Origin: Actinomyces sp. HMSC035G02
GTDB lineage: Bacteria > Actinomycetota > Actinomycetes > Actinomycetales > Actinomycetaceae
DNA: 64,000 bases
Assembly: GCA_001838165.1 (NCBI GenBank)
Contig: KV835882.1
Location: 1,014 to 65,013, forward strand
Reading direction: 5' to 3'
Shown: positions 15,851-27,000 of the stretch, piece by piece
Numbering within the stretch: the stretch's first letter is position 1
How the letters are laid out: each line of letters starts with the position of its first letter
Made by a program: the position numbers and the translations under genes
The notes under the pieces: model-generated
The model's input: only the letters and a program-made list of their open reading frames with translations
Databases searched by the model: none
What the model was told of the DNA's origin: nothing

Positions 15851-17572
15851 ATGGGTGTGTCGTTTCTGGGAGTGATCGCTGCCCTCGCCATGTACGCGGT
15901 GAGCGTGGCACCATCGCTGATGGCGCGCTCGTGGGCGTGGCACGCGGTCGCCTCGGGCGTCCTCGTGTCTTGCGGGTACGTCGCGGGCGTGGTCGTCCAG
16001 AACGTGGGTGCCCGCGTCATCGCCATGACCGGCCTGACGATCCGTGCATCCGAGCCCGTCGAGATCGGCTTCCGTGTCTGCATCGCGGCCCTCTTTGCTA
16101 TCTGGTGGCTCTACGCGGTCATCCAGTCCTACCGCCGGTCCCGCGTCGCCGCCAGGCTCGTGAACATGCCGGGGGAGACCTTCGGCGAGTACCTCCTGGG
16201 CACGGCCGGCACGGTCGTCATCGCCTGGTGCCTCATCGCAATCGTGGCTGGCATGAATCGCGTGGGCCGCATGCTGATCGGGGCGCTCGGCGGCTACATG
16301 CCGCGCCCGGCGGCGGTCGTTGTGGGCGGCGTGATCTTGGCCGTCATCGTTTTCTTCCTAACGTCCAACGTGATCCTGCGCGGCGGAATCGGCTTCTTCC
16401 GTCACCGCGCCGAGCAGATGAACACGCGTACCGCGCGCGGCATTTTCAAGCCGTTCGTGCCCGAGCGCTCCGCATCCCCGGCCTCGCCCGTCACCTGGGA
16501 ATCCGTCGGCGGTCAGGGGCGCGTCTTCCTGGGGCGCGGCCCCTCGCGTCTCGACATCGCCCAGGTCTGCGGCGGCGAGGCCATGGAGCCGATCCGCGTC
16601 TACTCGGGCATGCCCACGGGTGGGGCTGGTATCGAGCAGGCTGCGGCGACTGTAGTCGCCGAGCTGCGCCGTACGGGTGCCTTCGATCGAGCCGTCATCC
16701 TCATTGCCGCGTCAACCGGCTCCGGCTGGGTCGACGAGTGGCAGGTCCAGCCCCTCGAGTTCCTGACGCGCGGCAACTGCGCCACCGCCTCGCTCCAGTA
16801 CTCCTACGTGCCCTCGGCCCTCAACTGGCTGACCGGCCTCGAGCCGGCGCAGGAGGCCTCGGCCGCGCTCTTCCGGGCGGTGCGCGCCGAGCTCGACACC
16901 ATGGACGAGGCCGACCGACCCGCGCTCTTCGTCTGCGGCGAATCCCTGGGTGCTTTCGCCTCGCAGTCGGTGTTCTCCTCGGTCGAGGAGGCGCTTTCCC
17001 AGGTGGATGGGGCCCTGTGGGTCGGCACCCCCGCCTTCACGCCGATGCACGCCGAGCTGACGAGCGCCCGCCACAAGGGCAGCCCCGAGGTCGCCCCCGT
17101 CGTCTACAACGGTCGGCGCGTGCGCTTCGTGAACGAGCCATCCGACCTGCGCACCGACCTGTACGGGCGCGAGCTGGGGCCGTGGGGCTTCCCGCGCTTC
17201 GTTTACGCCCAGCATGCCTCCGATCCGGTCGTGTGGTGGAACCGGAAGCTCCTGTGGACCCAGCCGGATTGGCTGCGCGAGCGGGCGGGCCGCGACGTTT
17301 CTCCCTTCGTCGAGTTCACGCGATTCGTCACCTTCATTCAGGTTCTCGCCGACCTGCCCGTCGCGGGCACCGCCCCCGGCGGCCACGGCCACACCTACAA
17401 CGAGGAGCTGATCCCCCTGTGGCGGGCGATCCTCGGCTTCGATCGCCTCTTCGACGAGGCCCCGACCCACCCGCGCTTGGCCGCCCTGGATGGTGAGTGG
17501 GTCGATGAGGAGATGGTGGAGCGTATCGGCATCGTCGTGCGGGCGAACCTGGAGCTGTCGGACCGACAGTAG
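15851..17572 (+). CDS. Membrane alpha/beta-hydrolase, Abhydrolase_9 (PF10081) family
   Basis: A 573-aa protein. Residues 1-185 hold about five membrane segments (the N-terminal domain usually paired with PF10081). The catalytic part begins near residue 225 (GRVFLGRGPS) and has the nucleophile elbow CGESLGAF with Ser365, followed by LWVGTPAFTPM and a late HTYNEELIPLW with the likely catalytic His. Substrates of this actinobacterial family are uncertain; lipid or cell-wall esters are plausible. It is divergent from the ART/DUF2185 pair. Confidence 0.8.
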   Translation: MGVSFLGVIAALAMYAVSVAPSLMARSWAWHAVASGVLVSCGYVAGVVVQNVGARVIAMTGLTIRASEPVEIGFRVCIAALFAIWWLYAVIQSYRRSRVAARLVNMPGETFGEYLLGTAGTVVIAWCLIAIVAGMNRVGRMLIGALGGYMPRPAAVVVGGVILAVIVFFLTSNVILRGGIGFFRHRAEQMNTRTARGIFKPFVPERSASPASPVTWESVGGQGRVFLGRGPSRLDIAQVCGGEAMEPIRVYSGMPTGGAGIEQAAATVVAELRRTGAFDRAVILIAASTGSGWVDEWQVQPLEFLTRGNCATASLQYSYVPSALNWLTGLEPAQEASAALFRAVRAELDTMDEADRPALFVCGESLGAFASQSVFSSVEEALSQVDGALWVGTPAFTPMHAELTSARHKGSPEVAPVVYNGRRVRFVNEPSDLRTDLYGRELGPWGFPRFVYAQHASDPVVWWNRKLLWTQPDWLRERAGRDVSPFVEFTRFVTFIQVLADLPVAGTAPGGHGHTYNEELIPLWRAILGFDRLFDEAPTHPRLAALDGEWVDEEMVERIGIVVRANLELSDRQ

Positions 17573-17944
17573 GGCGCCTGCGGCGTGCCGTGGCATGTTT
17601 GTCGAAGTCGCAGGCCTGCTGCGTATCTGTTTGTGTTAGTTTGCGACGGTATTTACCGTGTCAAATGAATTCTGTATCATCCAGAATTTCAGTCTTTTAA
17701 GAGGGTTGTCGGTGAACATGTGTGCTTTTGTCACGGAACATATGTTCAGTGGTCAGTGAATGTGTTGAAATCCCGCTGACAAGAGGGTTGAGAGTTTCCT
17801 TATTTCGCCTCGTAATACCTTGTAGCTACTGAATGGTAAGTCAGTAAAGCATTGCTAGGTATCTGGTTTCGCAGTATCGTGCGAATTGCGAGCACGTAAC
17901 CTAACCGCGCGGTATAGCTCGCCTGAATCAACATTGGAGTGAGC
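17573..17944. promoter_or_regulatory. AT-rich 372-bp upstream region with three palindromes
   Basis: No gene is seen. Three dyads lie within about 100 bp: ACGGTA-TT-TACCGT at 17646-17659, AATTCTG/CAGAATT at 17668-17688 and GAACATATGTTC at 17736-17747. The region is far more AT-rich than its surroundings. It likely contains the regulated promoter of the surface protein at 17945; the binding proteins are unknown. Confidence 0.5.
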
Positions 17945-19792
17945 ATGTCATACACATTTCACAGGGCGTGGATAGCGGCCCTGGCGACCGGCGCGATGGC
18001 AGCGTCCGGCGTCGCCTTCGGCGCTCCCGCCCTGGCAGCAACCCCCGCGCCCGACGCGGATGGTCCGATGATCTCCGACCTCGCCACCACCAGTGAAGGT
18101 ATTGGCGGTCAGGTCACCTTCTCCGTCGTCGACAATCCCGGCCTGTCCAGCATCGACCTGCGCGACCCGGCGTCCGACGCGATTTTCTATCGTCGCGTCG
18201 TCGACTTCCCCGGCAACGTCACCGCTGACGGGAAGCATCACTACACGTTCACCATCAAGTTCTCCGATATCCAGGCCGCCTGGGCCAAGGCCGGCCACAC
18301 CGACGCCCTGCCTGCGACCGTTAAGCTCGTCGCATGGGGCAGTGACGGCATGCCGTCCAAGCGTGCCGACGTCGCCATCGAACCCGTTGCGTTGACGTCC
18401 CTCGACTTCGGTATCGAGTCAGGAAAACTCGATCTGTACGTTGGCCAGCAGACGAATATCGGCGTCACGCGCATGCCGGAAAATGCCAACATGACGAAGG
18501 TCAATTGGTCCGGCGACGACATTGACGTCCTCAACGTTGATGAGAAGTCAGGCCTCGTGACTGCCCAGAAGGAGGGCTGCTCGGATGTGAGGGCTGTCGC
18601 CGACTACATGGATCCGAAGGTCTTCGACCCAGTGATGGCCAGTGTCCAGGTCTGCGTCAGCGAGCTGGGCAAGGACGAGATTGCGCTCAATCACCTCCGC
18701 GTGGACATGGAGGAGGGTGAGACTGTTACCCTCAAGCCGTTGCTTCCCAAGAAGTTCAAGGACGCCACCCTGACCTGGAGCCTGGAGTATGACGGCGCGG
18801 TCATCCTGAAGGTGGCCGAGGATGGTAAGAGTGCGATGATCACCGGCGGCAACGTTGTTGATTGGGATCAGGTGAACCTGACCGCCACCCTGCCCGATGG
18901 AACCTCGGCAACGGCGACGACAATCGCCGTTGTGAAATCCGTGAAGCAGGACGCGAAGGCACCTGCTCCGTGGGTTGATCCGCAGCCTGCTCCCGATCCG
19001 CAGCCTCAGCCGGATCCTCAGCCTGCACCGGACCCGCAGCCTCAGCCGGATCCTCAGCCTCAGCCGGATCCTCAGCCTGCTCCGGATCCGCAGCCTCAGC
19101 CGGATCCTCAGCCTGCTCCGGACCCGCAGCCTGCTCCGGACCCGCAGCCTGCTCCCGATCCTCAGCCCGCTCCCGCCCCGATGGGCGCCTGGGTGATGGA
19201 CTCGGTCGGCTGGTGGTACCGCAACGCTGACGGCACCTACCCGATGAGCACCTCCATGGTGATTGACGGACGCACCTACCGCTTCGACGGACGCGGCTAC
19301 ATGCGCACAGGCTGGGTCATGGACGGTGGCGCCTGGTACTACCACGACGCCTCTGGCGCTCAGCTCACCGGCTGGCAGATGGTCCGCGGCACCTGGTACT
19401 ACCTGGGTGACAACGGCCTGATGCGTACCGGCTGGGTCATGGTCGACGGCACCTGGTACTACCTGCACGGTTCCGGTGCGATGGCCACCGGATGGGTCAA
19501 CCTGGGCGGCACGTGGTTCTACCTGCATGGCTCGGGCGCGATGCTCAGCGGTTGGCAGATGATCGGTGGCTCCTGGTACTACCTCGGCTCGGACGGCGCC
19601 ATGCGTACCGGCTGGGTCATGGTCGATGGTGTCTGGTACTACCTGCACGGCTCGGGCGCGATGGCCACCGGCTGGCTCAACCTCGGTGGTGCCTGGTACT
19701 ACCTGTCTTCCTCGGGGGCCATGGTGACCGGCACGCAGATGATCAACGGCCGTATGTACACCTTCGACGCCTCGGGTATGTGGATGCCGTGA
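17945..19792 (+). CDS. Secreted Ig-like protein with proline linker and choline-binding-like repeats
   Basis: A 615-aa protein. A signal peptide ends at about ALAA (residue 31). Next is an Ig-like domain (GPMISDL...FYRRVVDFPGNVTADGKHHYTF) homologous to the C-terminal domain of the two subtilases downstream, then two Big2-like segments (about 155-335). A PDPQPAPDPQPQ linker follows (about 345-410), then about ten 20-residue GWWY/GTWYYL repeats of the cell-wall/choline-binding type. It is probably anchored non-covalently to wall polymers. ATG 17945 has GGAG 5 nt upstream. Confidence 0.8.
   Translation: MSYTFHRAWIAALATGAMAASGVAFGAPALAATPAPDADGPMISDLATTSEGIGGQVTFSVVDNPGLSSIDLRDPASDAIFYRRVVDFPGNVTADGKHHYTFTIKFSDIQAAWAKAGHTDALPATVKLVAWGSDGMPSKRADVAIEPVALTSLDFGIESGKLDLYVGQQTNIGVTRMPENANMTKVNWSGDDIDVLNVDEKSGLVTAQKEGCSDVRAVADYMDPKVFDPVMASVQVCVSELGKDEIALNHLRVDMEEGETVTLKPLLPKKFKDATLTWSLEYDGAVILKVAEDGKSAMITGGNVVDWDQVNLTATLPDGTSATATTIAVVKSVKQDAKAPAPWVDPQPAPDPQPQPDPQPAPDPQPQPDPQPQPDPQPAPDPQPQPDPQPAPDPQPAPDPQPAPDPQPAPAPMGAWVMDSVGWWYRNADGTYPMSTSMVIDGRTYRFDGRGYMRTGWVMDGGAWYYHDASGAQLTGWQMVRGTWYYLGDNGLMRTGWVMVDGTWYYLHGSGAMATGWVNLGGTWFYLHGSGAMLSGWQMIGGSWYYLGSDGAMRTGWVMVDGVWYYLHGSGAMATGWLNLGGAWYYLSSSGAMVTGTQMINGRMYTFDASGMWMP
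18962..19182 (+). repeat. Tandem Pro-Gln-Pro-Asp coding repeats
   Basis: Short units encoding PDPQPAP and PDPQPQ alternate about a dozen times, from GATCCGCAGCCT-like DNA units. They form the proline-rich linker of the surface protein and are a likely site of length variation between strains. Confidence 0.8.
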
Positions 19793-19822
19793 TCTGATAT
19801 CCGCCTACCGCCAGGCAATACT

Positions 19823-19860
19823 CCGGGCCCGGGAACGCAGCAACGCGCTCCCGGGCCCGG
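19823..19860 (+). terminator. Terminator of the Ig-like/CW-repeat gene
   Basis: A 16-nt arm at 19823-19838 pairs with 19845-19860, with a single A-C mismatch and a 6-nt loop. A near-identical hairpin follows the second subtilase. Confidence 0.75.
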
Positions 19861-20012
19861 CGCGTTAGACACTTCAGCTGCGCTTCACGTATCGGTAAGC
19901 AATACCGTGATTGTCATGGGGGTCGCGTGAGGTATGTTGTGAGGAGACGGCTGGTACACCGACGTACCGGGTGCCACTGGCACTCCGTCCCCCAACATAT
20001 CGGAGAAGGCTT

Positions 20013-23000
20013 ATGTCAACGAAGAAACCGGCTGCCCTCCTCGCTTTCGTCGGCGCGTGCGCGCTCGCGGTCACCGGGCCGGCCACCCTGGCCTCGCCCG
20101 TTCCCCCGGGCCCGTCCGGCGTCCGTGATGGCGCAGCGGCCTCCCTGCCCGCGGGCGACATCGACACTGCGCTGACCTCGAAGAGCGGGCAGTCCGCGCC
20201 CTCCTCGACCGACGCCGAGGCGGACCCGGCGCGCGTCGTCGGAGTCATCGTCCAGCTCGAGGATGGCGCGTCCCGCGAGGGTGCGATCAGCGAGATCAAC
20301 GAGGCCGTGGCCTCCCTCTTCCCCGGCGCCTCGGCCCAGGTGGAGCGCGAGTATGACAACGTCATGACGGGCTTCGCCCTCAAGGCCCCCGTCGGTGCGC
20401 TTGATGCGATCCGCCGAGCCCCGGGCGTGCAAGCCGCGTTCCTCGAGCGCGAGGGTCGCGTCAGTGATGTGGCCACGCCCGATGCCGAGGGCGGCATCGA
20501 GTCCACGCAGACCGGCGGGCAGGACCCCGCCAACCTGAGCGCCCACCTCATGATGCACATCGACCAGGTCGCCCAGAAGGGCGAAGGAAAGGTCATCGCC
20601 GTCATCGACACGGGCGTCGACATGGCGCATCCGGCGTTTACGGGCGAACTCGCGGGAACGCCGCCGCTCACCCCGCAGAAGGTCGCCGCGATGACCGCGC
20701 AGCTGGGTGAGGGCAAGACCGGCGTCTACGTCTCGCAGAAGTTCCCCTTCGCCTACGACTACGCGGATGGCGACAACGACGCGTCGCCGTCGAAGACCCC
20801 GTACGCTTCCCACGGGACGCACGTCGCCGGCATCGCCTCCGGTAACGCCGACAAGATCGTCGGCACCGCTCCGAACGCACAGGTGATCGTCGCGAAGGTG
20901 ACGCGCAGCGAGGACGACGCGCTGCTGGACTCGGCGCTGCTCGCCTCCCTCGACGACATGCTCGTCCTGCATCCCGACGTCATCAACCTGTCGCTCGGCT
21001 GGACGGCCGGCATGGATAACGAGGCTGACTCGGTGTACGCGACCGTGTACAAGAAGCTGCAGGAAGCGGGCATCACCGTCAACGCGGCCTCGGGCAACGC
21101 CTTCTCCACCGGGTACGGCAACAACTCCGGCAAGGGCCTGCCCTACGCCTCGGACCCCGACTCCTCGGTCATGGACGAGCCGGCCACGTATTCGTCGGTG
21201 GTTGCCGTCGCCTCGGTCGAAAACGCCCTGCTTCGTAACGCCTTCACCGTCAATGGGAAGGACATCGGATACCAGCGTGCGCGTGGCCTCAACGGTGAGA
21301 AGGTCGCCTTCTTCTCCGACCTGCCCGCCGGCACCTACGAGTACGTCGACGCCGGGTTCGCCTCCGAGGAGGATGCCGCCGCGCTCAAGGCGAAGTATCC
21401 GGACGGCCTCGCCGGCAAGATCGCGCTCGTCTCTCGCGGCAACATGACCTACCAGAAGAAGGTCGAGAACCTCTACGACCTCAAGCCCGCCGGAATCGTC
21501 GTCTACAACAACGTGTCGGTCGGATCCCTCATCGCCATGAATCTGACGACGCAGGACATGCCCGCCGCGTTCATCTCCCAGGCCGACGGCCAGGCCATGC
21601 TGGACGCCCCCGAGCACAAGCTCACGATCACCGAGGGCCAGGTCCTGCCGCAGTCCACCATCTACGAGGCGTCGGAGTTCTCCGCGTGGGGCGTGTCCCC
21701 GGACCTGCGCCTCAAGCCCGAGATCGCGGCCCCCGGTGGCGAGGTTTTCTCGTCGATTCCGGGCGGGGCGTACGAGCAATCCTCGGGCACGTCGATGGCC
21801 ACGCCACAGATGGCCGGCGTCAGCACGATCGTCCTGCAGCGCGTCCAGTCCGACCCGCTGTTCGCGTCGATGAGTGCACGCCAGAAGGCCGACGTGGTCC
21901 AGAACCTCATCATGGGCACGGCCCGTCCGCTCACCGATGCGGCCCAGACGACGGGCGCGCTGTACTCGCCGCGTAAGCAGGGCGCGGGCCTCGTCGACGC
22001 CCTGGCTGCGACGACCTCGTCCGTGTACCCGACGGTCGTGGGCGCGCCCGAGCAGTCCCGGCCCAAGGCGGACCTGGGGGACGGCACGAAGGGCTGGCAT
22101 TTCGACGTCACGCTCCACAACCTCTCCGGTGTTCCGGCCACCTACGAGCTGAGCTCGCAGGCGCTGTCGGAGATCGTGGATGGCGGCTTCTTCACGCAGC
22201 ACTCGTCGGATTGGCGAGGCAAGGGCGTGGAAATCACGTACTCGGGCGCCGCATCCGCGTCTGCCGAGGGCGCGACGGTGACGGTCCCTGCGAGCGGCGA
22301 GGCCACCGTCGGTATCGACGTTGTGCCCGGCAGTGAGTTCGCCTCCTACGTCGCGGAGAACACGCCCAACGGCACGTTCCTCGACGGTTTCGTGCGCTTC
22401 GCGTCGCGCACCGCGTCTCAGCCCGACCTCGCCGTGCCCTACCTGGGTTTCTACGGCGACTGGGGTAAGGTGCCCATCTTCGACGCACTCGCCTCGGACG
22501 GCGGAGCGCACACCCGGGCCTCGGCCATCGTGAACGGCAAGACCGGCGACTCCCTCGGCTACAACCCCCTCGTCAAGGCGGCTGACCGCACCGGGAACCC
22601 CAACCCGCAGCGCTACGTGATCTCCAGGTCCACGGCCTCGGGTGCCCCGACGATCCTCGAACCCCGCACGGGCACGCTGCGCAGCGTCCACTCGCTGACC
22701 AGCACCTACGCGAACGAGGCCGGGGAGACAGTGTTCTCGGTGACCAACCATCGGAACTGGAAGTCCCTCTACCAGACGAGCACCGAGGAGAACACCTGGG
22801 TCGAGGCCTACCACGAGTCCACGTCCTTCGATGCGAACGCGGATCCCTTCGCGCAGCTGCCCGACGGCGCCTACACGCTGCGGATCGCCGCATCCAACGA
22901 CGGCCCGTCGCGTGCCGAGCAGTCGATCTCCTACGATTTCCGTCTCGACACCGCGGCCCCCGTCATCTCTGATCTGGTCTACTCCGGAAAGGATGAGGGC

Positions 23001-23822
23001 TTCGTCGTCACCTTCGACGTCACCGATGACTCGCCGCTGGCGGCGGTCGACCTGCACGACCCGGCCGACGGGTTGTGGTTCTACCGCCACGTCTTCACCG
23101 AGGACGAGGGCAGCGTCGGCGCCGATGGCCGCTACACGTACCACGTGGAGATTCCGATGAGCGTGATCCAGCAGGCGTGGACCGACCAGGGCGGCACCGG
23201 CGACGTCATCGCCAACCCGTACATCCTCGCGTGGGACTACGGACTCAACCCCTCCGAGATCTTCCCGATCGACCTGCCTAGCGGTAACCCGGGCACGCCC
23301 AGCCCGTGCGTGAGCCCCGAGGGCGGCCACTGGGCGAAGGATGGAGTGGGCTGGTGGTACGTCTGTGCCGGAGGTAAGCAGTACCTCAAGGGAGGCTGGT
23401 TTACCATCAACGGTTCGGACTACCTGTTTGGTCCCTCGGGTTACATGGCGACCGGATTCCTCAAGCGCGCCAACGGTGACTGGGTGTACGCCGACCAGGA
23501 TGGTGCCCTTGTGAGCGGCTGGGTGCGTGACGGTGGTCAGTGGTACTACCTGGATCCGGCCACGAAGACTATGAAGACCGGGTGGCTCGCCGACGGAGGC
23601 TCGTGGTACTACCTCACCGCTTCCGGCGCGATGGCTATTGGCTGGGTCAACGACGGTGGAACCTGGTACTACCTGAACGCCTCGGGCAAGATGGTCACCG
23701 GATGGCTCAATGTGGGTGGTGCCTGGTACTACCTGGGACCCGATGGCGCAATGTTCACCGGCACCCACGTGATCAACGGACGCACCTACGTCTTTGACAC
23801 AAGTGGGGCTTGGGTTGGCTGA
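20013..23822 (+). CDS. Cell-wall-bound subtilisin-like protease 1 (S8) with I9, PA and CW-binding repeats
   Basis: A 1269-aa secreted serine protease. The signal peptide (1-27) is followed by an inhibitor I9 propeptide (about 70-150) and an S8 domain with Asp199 (VIDTGVD), His267 (SHGTHVAG) and Ser594 (SGTSMATP). A PA domain lies between the His and Ser motifs (about 415-550). Fn3-like and Ig-like domains follow, then about seven WYYL-type cell-wall-binding repeats from residue 1100. The layout recalls lactocepin/C5a-peptidase enzymes with choline-type anchoring instead of LPXTG. The start has GGAGAAGG upstream. Confidence 0.92.
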   Translation: MSTKKPAALLAFVGACALAVTGPATLASPVPPGPSGVRDGAAASLPAGDIDTALTSKSGQSAPSSTDAEADPARVVGVIVQLEDGASREGAISEINEAVASLFPGASAQVEREYDNVMTGFALKAPVGALDAIRRAPGVQAAFLEREGRVSDVATPDAEGGIESTQTGGQDPANLSAHLMMHIDQVAQKGEGKVIAVIDTGVDMAHPAFTGELAGTPPLTPQKVAAMTAQLGEGKTGVYVSQKFPFAYDYADGDNDASPSKTPYASHGTHVAGIASGNADKIVGTAPNAQVIVAKVTRSEDDALLDSALLASLDDMLVLHPDVINLSLGWTAGMDNEADSVYATVYKKLQEAGITVNAASGNAFSTGYGNNSGKGLPYASDPDSSVMDEPATYSSVVAVASVENALLRNAFTVNGKDIGYQRARGLNGEKVAFFSDLPAGTYEYVDAGFASEEDAAALKAKYPDGLAGKIALVSRGNMTYQKKVENLYDLKPAGIVVYNNVSVGSLIAMNLTTQDMPAAFISQADGQAMLDAPEHKLTITEGQVLPQSTIYEASEFSAWGVSPDLRLKPEIAAPGGEVFSSIPGGAYEQSSGTSMATPQMAGVSTIVLQRVQSDPLFASMSARQKADVVQNLIMGTARPLTDAAQTTGALYSPRKQGAGLVDALAATTSSVYPTVVGAPEQSRPKADLGDGTKGWHFDVTLHNLSGVPATYELSSQALSEIVDGGFFTQHSSDWRGKGVEITYSGAASASAEGATVTVPASGEATVGIDVVPGSEFASYVAENTPNGTFLDGFVRFASRTASQPDLAVPYLGFYGDWGKVPIFDALASDGGAHTRASAIVNGKTGDSLGYNPLVKAADRTGNPNPQRYVISRSTASGAPTILEPRTGTLRSVHSLTSTYANEAGETVFSVTNHRNWKSLYQTSTEENTWVEAYHESTSFDANADPFAQLPDGAYTLRIAASNDGPSRAEQSISYDFRLDTAAPVISDLVYSGKDEGFVVTFDVTDDSPLAAVDLHDPADGLWFYRHVFTEDEGSVGADGRYTYHVEIPMSVIQQAWTDQGGTGDVIANPYILAWDYGLNPSEIFPIDLPSGNPGTPSPCVSPEGGHWAKDGVGWWYVCAGGKQYLKGGWFTINGSDYLFGPSGYMATGFLKRANGDWVYADQDGALVSGWVRDGGQWYYLDPATKTMKTGWLADGGSWYYLTASGAMAIGWVNDGGTWYYLNASGKMVTGWLNVGGAWYYLGPDGAMFTGTHVINGRTYVFDTSGAWVG

Positions 23823-23855
23823 TCTGAGCTAATCCGCACCTGACGGTGCTCTTCT

Positions 23856-23897
23856 CCGGGTCCCGGAACGTTGCTATGTAAGCGTTCTCGGACCCGG
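23856..23897 (+). terminator. Terminator of subtilase 1
   Basis: Arms 23856-23870 and 23883-23897 pair with two mismatches around a 12-nt loop. The stem sequence (CCGGGTCC..GGAACG) resembles the hairpins of the neighbouring paralogous genes. Confidence 0.65.
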
Positions 23898-24053
23898 AAT
23901 GATTCTGACAGTAAAATATTGTCCAATCGTTTCCCAATGTGAAACAAAGTTTGTCATATGCGTTCTTTGCGCTATTTTGACAGTGGTGGCCGGTACGACG
24001 GAGTCCCCTCCGCCTGCCAACACGGTCGCCCGTCGACACATTGGAGTACGCAC

Positions 24054-27000
24054 ATGACAACGAAGAAACCAGCGGCGTTCCTCGCGTTCGCCGGTGCCTG
24101 CGCGCTCGCCCTGACAGGGCCCGCGACACTCGCAGCGCCGCCCTCGGACACCCACCCCGCTCCCGGTGCCACGGCCTCGTCCCTGCCCGTGGGCGACATC
24201 GACACCGCTCTCACCTCGAAGAGCGGACAGACCTCTCAGCCAGACCAGGTCGCGCCGGCCGCCGACCAGGACCCCTCCGCGATCGTCGGCATCATCGTGC
24301 AGCTGCACGAGGGCGCGGACCGCGCGGCAACCCTCGCTTCCATCAACGAGGCCGTGGCCGGCGCGTTCCCCGGCTCTTCCGCCCAGGTGGAGCGCGAGTA
24401 CGACAAGGCCGTGCAGGGCTTCGCGCTCAGCGCCCCCGCCGGCTCGCTCGACGCGATCCGCGCGGTGAGCGGCGTCAAGGCCGCATTCCTCGATCGCGAG
24501 ACCCGCGTCGAAGACGCCGACGACCAGGTCGCGGGAGAGGGCGCGACGAACTCCTCGCGCATCTCCACCCAGGACCCCGCAAACCTCAGCGCGCAGCTGA
24601 TGATGCACGCCGACCAGATCACCCAAAAGGGTGACGGCAAGGTCGTCGCCGTCATCGACACGGGCGTGGACATGACGCACCCGGCGTTTACCGGCGCGCT
24701 TGGCGGAACGCCTGCGCTTTCAGCGGACAAGGTAGCGTCCTTGACCCCCCAGTTGGGCAATGGCAAGACCGGCGGCTACGTGTCGGAAAAGTTCCCCTTC
24801 GCATACGACTACGCGGATAACGACCCGGACGCCTCGCCGACCGGCGAAGCTGGATCGCACGGCACGCACGTCGCCGGCATCACCGCGGGCAACGCGGGCG
24901 AAATCGTGGGCATCGCCCCCGACGCGCAGATCATCGTCGCCAAGGTCGCCCGCAGTGTCCAGGGTGACATCACGGATTCCGCACTGCTCGCCGCCCTCGA
25001 CGACATGGTTGTCCTGCACCCCGACGTCGTGAACCTGTCGCTTGGCCAGCTCGGAGGCATGGACAACGAGGCCGACTCGGTCTACGCGACCGTCTTCAAG
25101 AGTCTGCAGGACGCTGGCATCACCGTGAATGCGGCAGCCGGCAACCACCACACGGCCGGGTACGGCAACCTGTCCGGCAAGAACCTGCCCTTCGCCTCCG
25201 ACCCCGACTCCTCCACCCAGTGTGAGCCAGCGACCTACTCGTCCGTGGTCTCTGTCGCCTCGGTCGATAACTCGCTGGCACACAGCGCCTTCACCGTCGG
25301 CGACCGCGATGTTGCCTACCAGCGCGCCGGTGGTACCGACGGCCAGAAGATGCCCGACCTGTCCGACCTGACGGGCGGTCCCTTCGAGTACGTCGACGGC
25401 GGCATTGGCTCGGCCGAGGATGGCGCTGCGCTCAAGGCCAAGTACCCCGAGGGCCTCGCGGGCAAGATTGTGCTGGTCAAGCGAGGCTCCCTCACCTTCC
25501 AGGCCAAGTTCAACAACATTGCAGACTCTAAGCCCGCAGGCTTCATCCTCTACAACAACGTGCCCGGCGACTCGCTCGTGGTCATGAGCCTGGCGACGGA
25601 CGGCGTGCCTGCTGCGTTCATCTCGCAGGCCGACGGCGAGGCCATGCTGGCCGCCGACGACCACCACCTGAGCGTCGCCCCCGGCAAGGTCGTGCCCCCG
25701 AGCTCGAAGTACTCCATGTCGGCCTTCTCTTCGTGGGGCGTCACCCCGGACCTGCGCCTCAAGCCCGAGGTGAGCGCCCCCGGTGGCAACATCTACTCGG
25801 CAGTGCCCGGCGGCACCTACGAGTTCAAGTCCGGCACCTCGATGGCAACCCCGCAGATGGCGGGCGTCAGCGCCGTCGTCCTGCAGCGCGTCCAGAACGA
25901 TCCGCTGTTCGCGTCCATGAGTGCGCGCGAGAAGATCGACGTCGTCCAGAACCTCATCATGGGCACGGCGGCCCCCATCGTCGACCCGCTCCAGGACACT
26001 GGCGTCTTCTACTCCCCGCGTAAGCAGGGCTCGGGCCTGACGAACGTCCTGGCTGCCACGACCTCGTCCGTGTACCCGACGGTTGTGGGCGCGCCCGAGC
26101 AGTCCCGCCCCAAGGCGGACTTGGGGGACGGCACGAAGGGCTGGCACTTCGACGTCACGCTGCACAACCTGTCCGGTGCCGAGGCCTCCTACGAGCTGAG
26201 CTCGCAGGCGCTGTCGGAGATCGTCGAGGGTGGGTTCTTCACCGGCCGCTCCGCCGATTGGCGAGGCAAGGGCGTGGACATCGCCTACTCCGGTGCGGCC
26301 GTGAGCGGCACCGATGAGGGCGCGATCATCACCGTTCCCGCGAACGGCGAGGCGACCGTGGGCGTGGACGTCAAGCCCGGCGCCGACTTCGATGCCTCCG
26401 TCGCACAGAACACGCCCAACGGCACCTTCCTCGACGGCTTCGTGCGCTTCACCTCGAAGACCGCGTCCCAGCCTGACCTGACCGTGCCCTACCTGGGCTT
26501 CTACGGCAACTGGGGTAAGGCACCCATCTTCGACGCCCTCGCCTCCGAGGATGGCGCCCACACGCTCGCCTCCTGGGTCTACAACGGCACCACTGGCCAG
26601 CAGCTGGGATACAACCCCCTGGTCAAGGACGCTGATCGCGTCGGCCTGCCCAACGCGAGCAAGAACGTCATCTCCCGCTCGGACGCCTCGGGTGCTCCCA
26701 CGGTCCTGGAGCCGCGCACGGGCACGCTGCGCAGCGTCCACACGATCAACGCCGCGTACACGAACGCTGCCGGGGAGAAGGTCGCGTCCTTCACGCGATT
26801 CATGAACTGGAAGTCCGGGGTGGATCCCTCCACCGGCAAGATGACCTGGCTCGAGCAGGGACACGATCCGATGTCCCTGGACGCGCGCGCAGACGCGTTT
26901 AAGAACCTGCCCGATGGCGCGTACAAGCTGACGCTGTCCGCGCACAACGACGGCCCCTCGCAGGCCGAGCAGTCGATCTCCTACGAGTTCCGGCTCGATA

